64,000 bases of DNA from Streptomyces resistomycificus. GTDB lineage: Bacteria > Actinomycetota > Actinomycetes > Streptomycetales > Streptomycetaceae. The translations under genes were made by a program, and so were the position numbers. Shown one piece after another: positions 1 to 8,336 of this stretch. Each line of letters begins with the position of its first letter. Position 1 is the stretch's first letter. The stretch covers positions 62,001-126,000 of the forward strand of contig NZ_KQ948988.1 of the NCBI RefSeq assembly GCF_001514265.1, written 5' to 3'. Under the pieces are notes generated by a model. It had not been told where the DNA came from. It did not search any database and was given only the letters and a program-made list of their open reading frames with translations.

Positions 1-581
1 TCTCCGGCTTCCTCTCCCCGCTGGCCAACCGCCGCACCGACGCCTACGGCGGCTCCCTGGACCGGCGGCTGCGCTTCCCGCTGGAGGTCTTTGACGCCGT
101 ACGCGCGGTGTGGCCGGAGGAGAGGCCCCTGACCGTCCGGATCTCCGCCACCGACTGGGCCGAGGGCGGCACCACCCCCGAGGACGCCGTCGGGATCGCC
201 CGCGCCTTCGCCGCGCACGGAGCCGACGCGATCGACGTGTCGACCGGGCAGGTCGTGGCGGACGAACGGCCGGAGTACGGGCGGTCGTACCAGACACCGT
301 TCGCCGACCTGATCCGCCACGAGGTGGGCGTCCCGGTGATCGCGGTCGGCGCGATCTCCTCCTGGGACGACGTCAACTCCCTGATCCTGGCAGGCCGTAC
401 GGACCTGTGCGCGCTCGCCCGGCCGCACCTGTACGACCCGCACTGGACCCTGCACGCCGCCGCGGAGCAAGGCTACGAAGGACCGGCTGTCGGTTGGCCG
501 GCGCCCTACCGGGCGGGCAGCCGACGCCCGCAGACCGGACGCGGCGACGCCCCCAAGCCCCGACTGGCGCTGGGGACCTGA
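1..581 (+). CDS. Old-yellow-enzyme-type flavin oxidoreductase domain, probably C-terminal part of a salicylyl-CoA 5-hydroxylase / 2-aminobenzoyl-CoA monooxygenase-reductase (5' end outside window)
   Basis: Only the 3' end is present; the reading frame is open from the first bases (codons from position 3). Residues such as SPLANRRTDAYGGSL, then VRISATDW and VPVIAVGAISSWDDVN, are the FMN-barrel signature of the NADH:flavin oxidoreductase (OYE) family. The visible part ends with the DLCALARPHLYDP strand and a charged tail. Family knowledge: in actinobacteria this barrel is commonly fused behind a flavin hydroxylase that acts on salicylyl-CoA or 2-aminobenzoyl-CoA. The neighbours (aryl-CoA ligase, acyl-CoA dehydrogenase, RidA, PaaX) fit that reading. 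The fused hydroxylase itself cannot be seen, so a stand-alone OYE remains possible. Confidence 0.75.
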   Translation, partial: SGFLSPLANRRTDAYGGSLDRRLRFPLEVFDAVRAVWPEERPLTVRISATDWAEGGTTPEDAVGIARAFAAHGADAIDVSTGQVVADERPEYGRSYQTPFADLIRHEVGVPVIAVGAISSWDDVNSLILAGRTDLCALARPHLYDPHWTLHAAAEQGYEGPAVGWPAPYRAGSRRPQTGRGDAPKPRLALGT

Positions 582-718
582 GGGCGGCCGAGGTGTTCGG
601 TGCGCGGGATCACCGGCCGTTCGAACTCGCTAGGTAGGAGACTTGAGAAGAGGGGCAGAGGAACCTGGGTTCCCTTTGGCGCCTGTGTCGTGCGCGAGGT
701 CATACACCTCTGCTGGGG

Positions 719-1531
719 TCAGACGCCCACGAAGGCGGCCCCCGCGTCCCGCAGCCGCACGTGCAGCTCCCGGAAGACCGCGGCCGAGCGGGCACCCGGC
801 CAGCCCGAGGGGAGCAGCCCGGCGGGCAGCCCCGGGTCGGCGTAGGGGAGGTGGCGCCAGGTGTCCAGGGCGAGGAGGTAGTCGCGGTACGCCTCCTCGG
901 CCGGGGTGTCGGCGCGCCGCTCCCAGTCGCGCAGCACGCGCGCGTGGCGGTCGAGGAACGCCTCGTGCTGCTTGGCGATGGCCGCCAGGTCCCACCAGCG
1001 GGCGACCGCCTCCGCCGTCGGGGCGAAGCCGAGGTGCTCGCCGCGGAAGAAGTCGACGTACGGGTCCAGGCGCAGCCGCTGGAGGGTGTGCCGGCTCTCC
1101 TCGTACAGCCGGGCCGGAGCGATCCACACGCCCGGGGCCGCGGTGCCGAAGCCGAGCCCGGCCAGCCGGGACCGCAACACGTGCCGCTTCTGCCGCTCGG
1201 ACTCCGGCACGGAGAACACCGCGAGGACCCAGCCCTCGTCGTCCGGCGGTGTCGTGGCGTAGATGCGCCGGTCGCCGTCGTCGAGCAACTGGCGGGCTTC
1301 GGCCGACAGCTCGTAGCCCGCCGCGCCCTGTGCCGTACGGGCCGGCAGGAGCAGTCCGCGGCGTTTGAGCCGGGACACGGACGAGCGGACGGAGGGGGCG
1401 TCGACCCCGACCGCTGCCAGCAGTCGGATCAGCTCGGCGACGGGCACCGGGCCGGGCATGAAGCGCCCGTACGCGCCGTAGAGCGTGACGATGAGAGACC
1501 GTGGTGCATGCTGGTCGGACACGTTGATCAT
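719..1531 (-). CDS. PaaX-family transcriptional repressor
   Basis: The 270-residue protein has the PaaX layout: an N-terminal winged helix (SVSRLKRRGLLLPAR around residues 50-65), a central PaaX-like domain (DDEGWVLAVFSVPESER, then LRSRLAGLGFGTAAPGVWIAPA) and a C-terminal helical part. PaaX proteins repress aromatic acyl-CoA catabolic genes and are released by the aryl-CoA intermediate. The gene begins 15 bases after the stop of the aryl-CoA ligase on the same strand, so the two are probably co-transcribed and the regulator probably controls this pathway. The ATG at 1531 is the first in-frame start after the ligase stop. The true inducer (2-aminobenzoyl-CoA, salicylyl-CoA or another CoA ester) is not visible. 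Confidence 0.88.
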   Translation of the reverse strand: MINVSDQHAPRSLIVTLYGAYGRFMPGPVPVAELIRLLAAVGVDAPSVRSSVSRLKRRGLLLPARTAQGAAGYELSAEARQLLDDGDRRIYATTPPDDEGWVLAVFSVPESERQKRHVLRSRLAGLGFGTAAPGVWIAPARLYEESRHTLQRLRLDPYVDFFRGEHLGFAPTAEAVARWWDLAAIAKQHEAFLDRHARVLRDWERRADTPAEEAYRDYLLALDTWRHLPYADPGLPAGLLPSGWPGARSAAVFRELHVRLRDAGAAFVGV

Positions 1532-1546
1532 CTTAGGTCGTCGGCA

Positions 1547-3163
1547 TCACTGCTGGTCACCATCGGTGTCCCCGTCGTGGCCGGACGCGGTGCGCAGCCG
1601 GAACCGCTGCAGCTTGCCGGTCGCCGTGCGCGGCAGCGCGTCCATGAGGACGATCTCGCGCGGGCATTTGTAGGGCGCCAGTTCGGACCGGACGAAGCCG
1701 CGCAGGGCCTCGGTGTCCCGCTCGGCGCCCTCCCTGAGCACGGCGTAGGCCACCACGACCTGTCCGCGCGCCTCGTCGGGCCGCCCCACGACGGCTGCCT
1801 CCAGTACGTCCGGATGGCGCATCAGCGCGTCCTCGACCTCCGGGCCGGCGATGTTGTACCCGGCCGAGATGATCATGTCGTCGGCGCGGGCGACGTACCG
1901 GAAGTAGCCGTCGGGCTCGCGGACGTAGGTGTCCCCGGTGATGTTCCAGCCGTCGCGCACGTACTCCCGCTGTCGCGGGTCGGCGAGGTACCGGCAGCCG
2001 ACCGGCCCGCGCACGGCCAGCAGGCCGGGTTCGCCGTCGGGCACCGGCGTGCCGTCCTCGTCCTGCACGCGCGCGTGCCACCCCGGCACGGGCACGCCCG
2101 TCGTGCCCGGCCTGATCTGCTCGTCGGCCGCCGAGATGAAGATGTGCAGCAGCTCGGTGGCGCCGATGCCGTTGATGACCCGCAGCCCGGTCCGCTCGCG
2201 CCAGGTGTGCCAGGTGAGGGCCGGGAGGTTCTCGCCGGCGGAGACGCAGCGGCGCAGCGAGGAGACGTCGTGCCCGTCGAGCTCGTCCAGCATCGCGCGG
2301 TAGGCGGTCGGCGCGGTGAACAGCACCGACACCCGGTGTTCGGCGATCGCGGGCAACAGCTGTCTGGGCCCGGCCTGTTCGAGGAGCAGCGCGCTCGCGC
2401 CGACCCGCATCGGGAAGACGACCAGTCCGCCGAGACCGAAGGTGAAGCCCAGGGGCGGGCTTCCGGCGAAGACGTCGTCGGGGTGTGGCCGCAGCACATG
2501 GCGCGCGAAGGTGTCCGCCGTCGCCAGCACGTCCCGGTGGAAGTGCATGCAGCCCTTGGGGCGGCCGGTGGTGCCGGAGGTGAAGGCGATCAGCGCGACG
2601 TCGTCGGCCGCGGTCTCCACGGCGGTGTACGGCTCCTCGGAGGCCGCCCGGTTCAGCAGGTCGTCGGGCCCGTCACCGCCGTACGCCGTGATCCTCAGCC
2701 CCGGTATGTCGGCCTTGGCGAGGTCGTCGACGGCCCGGATGTCGCACAGCGCGTGCCGCACCCGGGCGATCTCGCACATCGTGGCCAGTTCGAGCGGGCG
2801 CTGCTGGGCCAGCACGGTGACGGCGACCGCTCCCGCCTTCAGCACCGCCAGCCAGCAGGCCGCCAGCCAGGGGGTGGTGGGGCCACGCAGCAGGACGCGG
2901 TTGCCGGGGACGATGCCCAGGTCGCGGGTGAGGGTGTGCGCGATGCGGTCGACGCGGGTGCGGAGGTCGCCGTACGTCCACGTCCCGGCCGCGGGTGTGC
3001 GGAACACCGGTCGCTCCGCGGCCGGCCCGGCGAGCAGCTCGGCGGCACAGTTCAGCCGTTCGGGGTAGCGCAGCTCCGGCAGGTCGAAGCGGAGCTCGGG
3101 CCACTGGTCGGGAGGCGGGAGGTGGTCGCGGGCGAAGGTGTCGACGTGGGCCGAGGGGTTCAT
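1547..3163 (-). CDS. Benzoate/2-aminobenzoate-CoA ligase family protein (AMP-forming)
   Basis: A 538-residue acyl-adenylate-forming enzyme that would activate an aromatic acid with ATP and CoA. The AMP-binding P-loop FTSGTTGRPKG, the NGIGATELLHIF core, the adenylate-binding GDTYVREPDGYFRYVARADDMI segment's key residues (GDT, Y-R-AD) and the C-terminal PRTATGKLQR lysine motif are all present in the correct order. The INGIGATELLH form is typical of the benzoate-CoA ligase subgroup. The ATG at 3163 is preceded by AAGGGGG; the frame stays open far upstream but that part lacks family similarity. It is transcribed away from the acyl-CoA dehydrogenase gene and shares a 148-base divergent promoter region with it. 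Confidence 0.9.
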   Translation of the reverse strand: MNPSAHVDTFARDHLPPPDQWPELRFDLPELRYPERLNCAAELLAGPAAERPVFRTPAAGTWTYGDLRTRVDRIAHTLTRDLGIVPGNRVLLRGPTTPWLAACWLAVLKAGAVAVTVLAQQRPLELATMCEIARVRHALCDIRAVDDLAKADIPGLRITAYGGDGPDDLLNRAASEEPYTAVETAADDVALIAFTSGTTGRPKGCMHFHRDVLATADTFARHVLRPHPDDVFAGSPPLGFTFGLGGLVVFPMRVGASALLLEQAGPRQLLPAIAEHRVSVLFTAPTAYRAMLDELDGHDVSSLRRCVSAGENLPALTWHTWRERTGLRVINGIGATELLHIFISAADEQIRPGTTGVPVPGWHARVQDEDGTPVPDGEPGLLAVRGPVGCRYLADPRQREYVRDGWNITGDTYVREPDGYFRYVARADDMIISAGYNIAGPEVEDALMRHPDVLEAAVVGRPDEARGQVVVAYAVLREGAERDTEALRGFVRSELAPYKCPREIVLMDALPRTATGKLQRFRLRTASGHDGDTDGDQQ

Positions 3164-3227
3164 CGGCGGTTCGCCCCCTTGCCTTGTGGGCGTCGGTGGT
3201 GGGCATGCCGGGTGGGTTCGCACAAGG

Positions 3228-3255
3228 AGCGTATCGTGTTGGTGACGGCAGTCAA
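3228..3255 (-). promoter_or_regulatory. Likely sigma-70-type promoter for the aryl-CoA ligase-paaX operon
   Basis: On the minus strand TTGACT (complement of 3250-3255) is followed after 16 bases by TACGCT (complement of 3228-3233), matching TTGACA and TAnnnT. It would start transcription about 55 bases upstream of the ligase ATG. The gap between the two divergent genes is short, so a PaaX operator probably overlaps it, but I see no convincing PaaX consensus. Confidence 0.5.
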
Positions 3256-3311
3256 CGGGGCGCGATATCGTCGGGGGAGTGGCCGCAGGGTCGCGGGGAG
3301 AGAGGACGGCA

Positions 3312-4529
3312 ATGCCCGCATTCTCACTCGAACCATCACAGACCGCCTGGGCCGCGGAGCTGCGCGCCCTGGCCGTGGACCGGCTGCGTCCCCTCGCGGA
3401 GAAGAGCGAACCCGGGCACGTCAACCGCCCGCTCCTCGCCGAACTCGGCCAACTCGGCCTCCTTCCACGCCTGTTCGGCTCGGGCGCCCTCGACCTCTGT
3501 CTGATGCGGGAGTCCCTCGCCCAGGCCTGCACCGAGGCGGAGACCGCCCTCGCCCTCCAGGGCCTGGGCGCCCATCCGGTCCACGCCCACGGCACCCCGG
3601 CCCAGCGCGACCGCTGGCTGCCCCGGGTGGCCGACGGCACGGCGGTGGCGGCCTTCGCCCTCAGCGAGCCGGGCGCGGGCTCGGACGCGGCGGCCCTGAA
3701 CCTGCTCGCTCGCCCGGAGGAGCCGGACGGCGGTGGGGCACCCCCGGGGGCCCCGGCCGGTGATCCGGGGACGGACGCCCTCGCCGCCACCCCCGACGGC
3801 CCCGTCCGCTGGCGGCTCACCGGGGAGAAGTGCTGGATCTCCAACGCCCCCGAGGCCGACTTCTACACCGTCTTCGCCCGCACCACCCCCGGCGCCGGCG
3901 CCCGTGGCGTCACCGCGTTCCTCGTTCCCGCCGAGCGGGCCGGACTGACCGGCGCCGCCCTCGACATGCTCTCGCCGCACCCCATCGGCAGCCTCCGCTT
4001 CGACGCCGTGGCGGTGACCGCCGACGACGTGCTCGGCGAGGTCGACCGCGGCTTCCGGGTCGCCATGGGCACCCTCAACCTCTTCCGCCCCAGCGTCGGC
4101 GCCTTCGCGGTCGGCATGGCCCAGGCGGCGCTCGACGCGACCCTCGCCCACACCGCGCGGCGGGACGCCTTCGGCGGCAAGCTGAGGGATCTCCAGACGG
4201 TCGCCCACCAGGTCGCCGAGATGGCCCTGCGCACCGAGGCGGCCCGCCTCATGGTGTACGCGGCGGCGACGGCGTACGACGAGGGCGACCCGGACGTCCC
4301 GCGGCGCGCGGCGATGGCGAAGCTGCTCGCCACCGAGACCGCCCAGTACGTCGTCGACGCGGCCGTCCAACTGCACGGCGCCCGCGCCCTGCGCCGCGGC
4401 CACCTTCTCGAGCACCTCTACCGGGAGGTGCGGGCCCCGCGTGTCTACGAGGGGGCGAGCGAGGTCCAACGCGGCATCATCGCCAAGGAGTTGTACGCGA
4501 CCCTAAAAGCCCGGGAGGCCGACGCGTGA
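3312..4529 (+). CDS. Acyl-CoA dehydrogenase family protein
   Basis: A 405-residue FAD-dependent acyl-CoA dehydrogenase. The FALSEPGAGSDAAALN flavin-binding stretch, the CWISNAPEADFYTVFAR middle domain and the C-terminal YEGASEVQRGI motif with the catalytic-type glutamate are intact. The ATG at 3312 was chosen because GGAGAGAGG lies just upstream; an earlier GTG at 3279 is in frame but adds nothing conserved. It overlaps the RidA gene by 4 bases, so the pair is translationally coupled. Acyl-CoA dehydrogenases of this kind accompany aerobic 2-aminobenzoyl-CoA and related pathways, where they oxidise the ring-cleaved or ring-reduced CoA ester. The exact substrate cannot be read from the sequence. 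Confidence 0.9.
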   Translation: MPAFSLEPSQTAWAAELRALAVDRLRPLAEKSEPGHVNRPLLAELGQLGLLPRLFGSGALDLCLMRESLAQACTEAETALALQGLGAHPVHAHGTPAQRDRWLPRVADGTAVAAFALSEPGAGSDAAALNLLARPEEPDGGGAPPGAPAGDPGTDALAATPDGPVRWRLTGEKCWISNAPEADFYTVFARTTPGAGARGVTAFLVPAERAGLTGAALDMLSPHPIGSLRFDAVAVTADDVLGEVDRGFRVAMGTLNLFRPSVGAFAVGMAQAALDATLAHTARRDAFGGKLRDLQTVAHQVAEMALRTEAARLMVYAAATAYDEGDPDVPRRAAMAKLLATETAQYVVDAAVQLHGARALRRGHLLEHLYREVRAPRVYEGASEVQRGIIAKELYATLKAREADA

Positions 4530-4924
4530 GCACGCAGCGAGTGAACCCGCCCGAACTCTCCCCGCCCACCGGCTTCTCCCACGCCGTCGTCGCCACCGGC
4601 ACCCGGGTCGTCTTCCTCGCCGGCCAGACCGCCCTCGACACCGACGGCAAGGTGGTCGGCGACACCCTCCCCGAACAGTTCGAGCGGGCGCTCACCAATC
4701 TGCTGACCGCCCTGACGGCCGCAGGCGGCACACCGTCCGACCTCGCCCGCGTCACCGTCTACACCACGGACGTGGCCGCGTACCGCACCCACGCTCCCGA
4801 ACTGGGCCGCGTCTGGCGGCGGTTGGCAGGCCGTGACTACCCGGCCATGGCGGTCGTGGAGGTAGTGCGCCTGTGGGACGACCAGGCGCTGGTGGAGCTC
4901 GACGGCTTCGCCGTACTGCCGTAG
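4526..4924 (+). CDS. RidA family protein (enamine/imine deaminase type)
   Basis: The 132-residue protein carries the YjgF/RidA fold signature: VVFLAGQTALDTDGKVVG near residue 30, then a central helix and the C-terminal YPAMAVVEVVRLWDDQALVELDGFAV strand. RidA proteins hydrolyse reactive enamines and imines. The GTG start at 4526 overlaps the stop of the acyl-CoA dehydrogenase gene (GTGA). A RidA in this operon fits a pathway that releases an amino group from a non-aromatic 2-amino CoA ester, which favours anthranilate over salicylate as substrate. That is inference. The usual RidA arginine appears to be replaced in the VEVVRL region, so a paralogous RidA subfamily is possible. Confidence 0.85.
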   Translation: MSTQRVNPPELSPPTGFSHAVVATGTRVVFLAGQTALDTDGKVVGDTLPEQFERALTNLLTALTAAGGTPSDLARVTVYTTDVAAYRTHAPELGRVWRRLAGRDYPAMAVVEVVRLWDDQALVELDGFAVLP

Positions 4925-4990
4925 CCGAGCCCGCTGCCGGACGTCGCCGGTCGCGGGGCCCGCGGACCGGCTCGACCTGCCCGAGCAGGC

Positions 4991-5188
4991 TCAGGCGGCG
5001 ATCGTCAGCCGCTCGACGGGCACCCGGTGCGGAGCGACGATCCGGCCGTCCGGCAGCAGCTCGCCGGTGTCGTCGAAGACGATCGCCCCGTCGCAGAGCA
5101 GGTTCCAGCCCTGCTCGGGGTGGGCGGCGACGACGTGCGGGGCCGCGTTGCCGGCGGTTGCGGGACACGAGGGCTGGTGAGAACACAT
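4991..5188 (-). CDS. Small DUF5999-like protein
   Basis: A 65-residue protein starting MCSHQPSCP with a Cys-rich N-terminus, then HVVAAHPEQGWNLLCDGAIVFDDTGELLPDG and VAPHRVPVERL. This is the pattern of DUF5999, short proteins widespread in Streptomyces and without a known function. The ATG at 5188 has GGAGGTG seven bases upstream. It converges on the RidA gene, with 66 bases between the two stops. No signal peptide or membrane segment is visible. The three cysteines (residues 2, 8 and 32) with histidines could bind metal, but this is untested. Confidence 0.8.
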   Translation of the reverse strand: MCSHQPSCPATAGNAAPHVVAAHPEQGWNLLCDGAIVFDDTGELLPDGRIVAPHRVPVERLTIAA

Positions 5189-5285
5189 GGCGCACCTCCA
5201 CGTCGGTAGGACCCTCGGTCCGGGTCCGTGGAACAGACCATCCTCTCGCCGCGAACTCATCGGAACAGCCCGGCGCGAAGCGTGA

Positions 5286-5897
<612 letters not shown>

Positions 5898-5905
5898 GCG
5901 GACCG

Positions 5906-6358
5906 TCAGCCCATCAGGCCGGCGGCGACGGTGGCGCCGAGTTCCCAGCAGGCCTCGGCGTCCGCCTTGCCGGGCGCGCCCGTCACGGTCACGGCCTCGG
6001 CGGCCCGTCGCCAGCCGAGGCCGGTCGTGATCGCCTCGATGCCGCGGACCGCTCCGGTGACGTCGTTGCCGCCGTGCACGTAGTAGCCGAAGGGGCGGCC
6101 CCGCGTCGTGTCGAGGCACGGGTAGTAGACCTGGTCGAAGAAGTGCTTCAGCGCGCCGGACATGTAGCCGAGGTTCGCCGGCGTGCCGAGCAGGAACCCG
6201 TCGGCGGCGAGCACGTCGGACGCCGTGGCGGCCAGCGCGGCCCGCCGCACCACACGGACCCCCTCGATCTCCGGATCCGTCGCCCCGGCGACGACGGCCT
6301 CGAACAGCGCCTGACAGTTCGGCGAGGGCGTGTGATGCACGATCAGCAAAGTAGCCAC
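5906..6358 (-). CDS. Flavodoxin-like / NAD(P)H-dependent FMN reductase family protein
   Basis: A 150-residue single-domain protein. The N-terminal strand ATLLIVHHTPSPNCQALFEAVV has the flavodoxin phosphate-binding loop position, DGFLLGTPANLGYMSGALKHFFDQ is the second FMN loop, and GRPFGYYVHGGND the third. Such proteins are FMN-dependent quinone or azo reductases or flavodoxin-like carriers. The start is the GTG at 6358 (VATLL); there is only a weak ribosome binding site. It is transcribed divergently from gnd, 122 bases away. Confidence 0.85.
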   Translation of the reverse strand: MATLLIVHHTPSPNCQALFEAVVAGATDPEIEGVRVVRRAALAATASDVLAADGFLLGTPANLGYMSGALKHFFDQVYYPCLDTTRGRPFGYYVHGGNDVTGAVRGIEAITTGLGWRRAAEAVTVTGAPGKADAEACWELGATVAAGLMG

Positions 6359-6480
6359 TCCCGCACCCTGCCGTGCGGGCCCTCGGCGCGGCAACCGGGG
6401 ACCACGGCGAGACGATCCCCGCCCGCGCACGTACAAAGCCCCAGGAGCCCCGTCGCAGACTCACAGGACAGGAACCATCC

Positions 6481-7920
6481 ATGATCCCCAGCGCACACAT
6501 CGGCGTCAGCGGCCTGGGCGTGATGGGCCGCAACCTGGCCCGCAACTTCGCCCGCCACGGCTACACCGTCGCCGTGCACAACCGCAGCGCGAGCCGCACC
6601 CGGCTGCTCGTCGAGGAGTTCGGCGCCGAGGGCACGTTCGTCGCGGCCGAGACGGCCGAGGACTTCGTCGCCGCCCTCGAACGGCCACGCCGACTGGTGG
6701 TCATGGTGCAGGCGGGCGCCGCCACCGACGCCGTCATCGCCGAGTTCGCCGGACTGCTGGAGCCCGGCGACATGATCATCGACGGCGGCAACGCCCACTT
6801 CGCCGACACCCGCCGCCGCGAGAGCGCGTTGCGCGCCCACGGCGTCCACTTCGTCGGCGCGGGCATCTCCGGCGGCGAGGAGGGCGCCCTCGACGGACCG
6901 TCGATCATGGTCGGCGGACCGGACGAGTCGTACGCCGTCCTCGGCCCCATGTTCGAGACCGTCAGCGCGAAGGTCGACGGCGAGCCGTGCGCCGCCCACA
7001 TCGGCACCGACGGCGCCGGGCACTTCGTCAAGATGGTCCACAACGGCATCGAGTACGCCGACATGCAGCTCATCGCCGAGGCGTACGACCTGCTGCGCCA
7101 GGTCGCCGGATACACCCCTGCCGAGATCGCCGACGTCTTCCGCGGCTGGAACCAGGGGCGCCTCGGCTCGTACCTGACCGAGATCACAGCGGAGGTCCTG
7201 GCCCACACCGACGCCACCACCGGCGAGCCCTTCGTCGACGTCGTCGCGGACGCCGCCGGGCAGAAGGGCACCGGCCGCTGGACTGTGCAGACCGCCCTGG
7301 ACCTGGCGGCCCCGGTCACGGCCATCGCCCAGGCCACCTTCGCCCGTGCCGCCTCCGGCCAGAGCGAACTGCGCGCCGCCTACCGCGGCCTGCCCGGCGG
7401 CACCCCTGTGCCGCTGAGCCGCACCGAGGCGGCCCGGTTCACCTCCCAGGTGGAACACGCCCTGTACGCCTCGAAGGTCATCGCCTACGACCAGGGCTGG
7501 AAGATGATCCAGGACGCGGGCGCCGAGTACGGCTGGAAGATCGACCTGGCCGCCGTCGCCGGGATCTGGCGCGGCGGCTGCATCATCCGCGCCGCCTTCC
7601 TGGACCGCATCCGCGCCGCGTACACCGCCGACCCCGGCCTGGTCAGCCTGCTCGGCGAGGAGGGCTTCGCCCGCGAGATCGGCGACGCCCAGGTGCCCTG
7701 GCGGGAGATCGTCGCCTCCGCGGCCCGACGCGGCATCCCCGTCCCGGCCTTCTCCGCGGCCCTCGCCCACTACGACACCCTGCGCGCCGACCGGCTGCCG
7801 GCCGCCCTGCTCCAGGGCCAGCGCGACTACTTCGGCGCCCACACCTACCGGCGGACCGACCGGCCCGGATCGTTCCACACCCACTGGGCCGACCCGAACC
7901 GCCCCGAGACGGCGAACTGA
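6481..7920 (+). CDS. gnd: 6-phosphogluconate dehydrogenase, decarboxylating (NADP-dependent)
   Basis: A 479-residue enzyme of the pentose phosphate pathway, converting 6-phosphogluconate to ribulose 5-phosphate and CO2. It has the N-terminal Rossmann motif GVSGLGVMGRNLARN, the substrate motif GAGISGGEEGALDGPSIM and the catalytic KMVHNGIEYADMQL helix with its lysine and asparagine, and full family length (about 470-480 residues). The ATG at 6481 was chosen because the family begins right at the first beta strand. Streptomyces often carry more than one paralogue; this is the long, E. coli-like form. Confidence 0.95.
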   Translation: MIPSAHIGVSGLGVMGRNLARNFARHGYTVAVHNRSASRTRLLVEEFGAEGTFVAAETAEDFVAALERPRRLVVMVQAGAATDAVIAEFAGLLEPGDMIIDGGNAHFADTRRRESALRAHGVHFVGAGISGGEEGALDGPSIMVGGPDESYAVLGPMFETVSAKVDGEPCAAHIGTDGAGHFVKMVHNGIEYADMQLIAEAYDLLRQVAGYTPAEIADVFRGWNQGRLGSYLTEITAEVLAHTDATTGEPFVDVVADAAGQKGTGRWTVQTALDLAAPVTAIAQATFARAASGQSELRAAYRGLPGGTPVPLSRTEAARFTSQVEHALYASKVIAYDQGWKMIQDAGAEYGWKIDLAAVAGIWRGGCIIRAAFLDRIRAAYTADPGLVSLLGEEGFAREIGDAQVPWREIVASAARRGIPVPAFSAALAHYDTLRADRLPAALLQGQRDYFGAHTYRRTDRPGSFHTHWADPNRPETAN

Positions 7921-8035
7921 GCGACCACCGACCGCCCTGGCGCGGCGCCCGCCGGGCACCGGGGCGAAGGGGGTGCCCCCGGTCCACTCGCAGCGCGGGC
8001 CGCACGGCCGCCGGTACGACGCCGGCCGTATGAGT

Positions 8036-8078
8036 CCCGTCAAGGGTGTGGGGGCCGCCGTCAGGGAGTCGTCAACGG
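8036..8078 (+). promoter_or_regulatory. Possible KdpE operator: phased direct repeats of GTCA(A/G)GG type
   Basis: Three related boxes lie upstream of the kdp operon: CCCGTCAAGGG (8036-8046), CCGTCAGGG (8058-8066) and TCGTCAACGG (8069-8078). Their GTCA cores start at 8039, 8060 and 8071, which are 21 and 11 bases apart and so on one face of the helix. Phased direct repeats are how OmpR/PhoB-type regulators such as KdpE bind. No kdpD or kdpE gene is in the window. Confidence 0.4.
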
Positions 8079-8158
8079 CCGACCGGTTTTGGCCAGGTGC
8101 GGGTTTCCTCGAGCTGTCCGCTTCTCTTCCGAAGCTCTTCCAGTTCTAGGAGTTCGCG

Positions 8159-8242
8159 ATGGCCGATCTGGCCTTCGTCGTCACCACGGTCGCGGTCTTC
8201 GCGCTGGTGGCCCTCGTCGCCAAGGGGGTGACGAAGCTGTGA
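8159..8242 (+). CDS. 27-residue single-pass membrane microprotein preceding kdpF
   Basis: The sequence [20 protein letters not shown] with a short KGVTKL tail forms one transmembrane helix with a positive C-terminus. The ATG is preceded by TAGGAG and the stop overlaps the GTG of kdpF (GTGA), so it is translationally coupled to the Kdp operon. It is not KdpF itself, which follows intact. I know no name for it. By analogy with KdpF it may be an accessory subunit that stabilises the pump. Alternatively it is a translated leader with no separate role. Confidence 0.65.
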   Translation: MADLAFVVTTVAVFALVALVAKGVTKL

Positions 8243-8328
8243 CCGCCGAGAACATCGTCGGCCTGATCGTGGCCGTCGCCCTGCTGGGCTATCTCGTCCT
8301 CGCCCTGATCTTCCCGGAGAGGTTCTGA
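8239..8328 (+). CDS. kdpF: K(+)-transporting ATPase subunit F
   Basis: A 29-residue hydrophobic peptide ([20 protein letters not shown] followed by ALIFPERF). The single helix and the terminal FPERF motif are the KdpF signature. KdpF sits between KdpA and the membrane lipids and stabilises the KdpFABC complex. It starts with GTG overlapping the preceding stop and lies eight bases before kdpA. Confidence 0.9.
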   Translation: MTAENIVGLIVAVALLGYLVLALIFPERF

Positions 8329-8336
8329 GCTCGGCC

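Noticed and set aside
612..636. CCGTTCGAACTCG, tRNA T-loop-like sequence
   Set aside because: The flanking bases cannot pair as a T-stem on either strand, and no anticodon arm or acceptor fits.
761..3763. Open frame of 1000 codons on the plus strand
   Set aside because: It lies opposite PaaX and the aryl-CoA ligase, has no recognisable domains and an Arg/Gly/Val-rich composition. It is an antisense frame kept open by GC bias.
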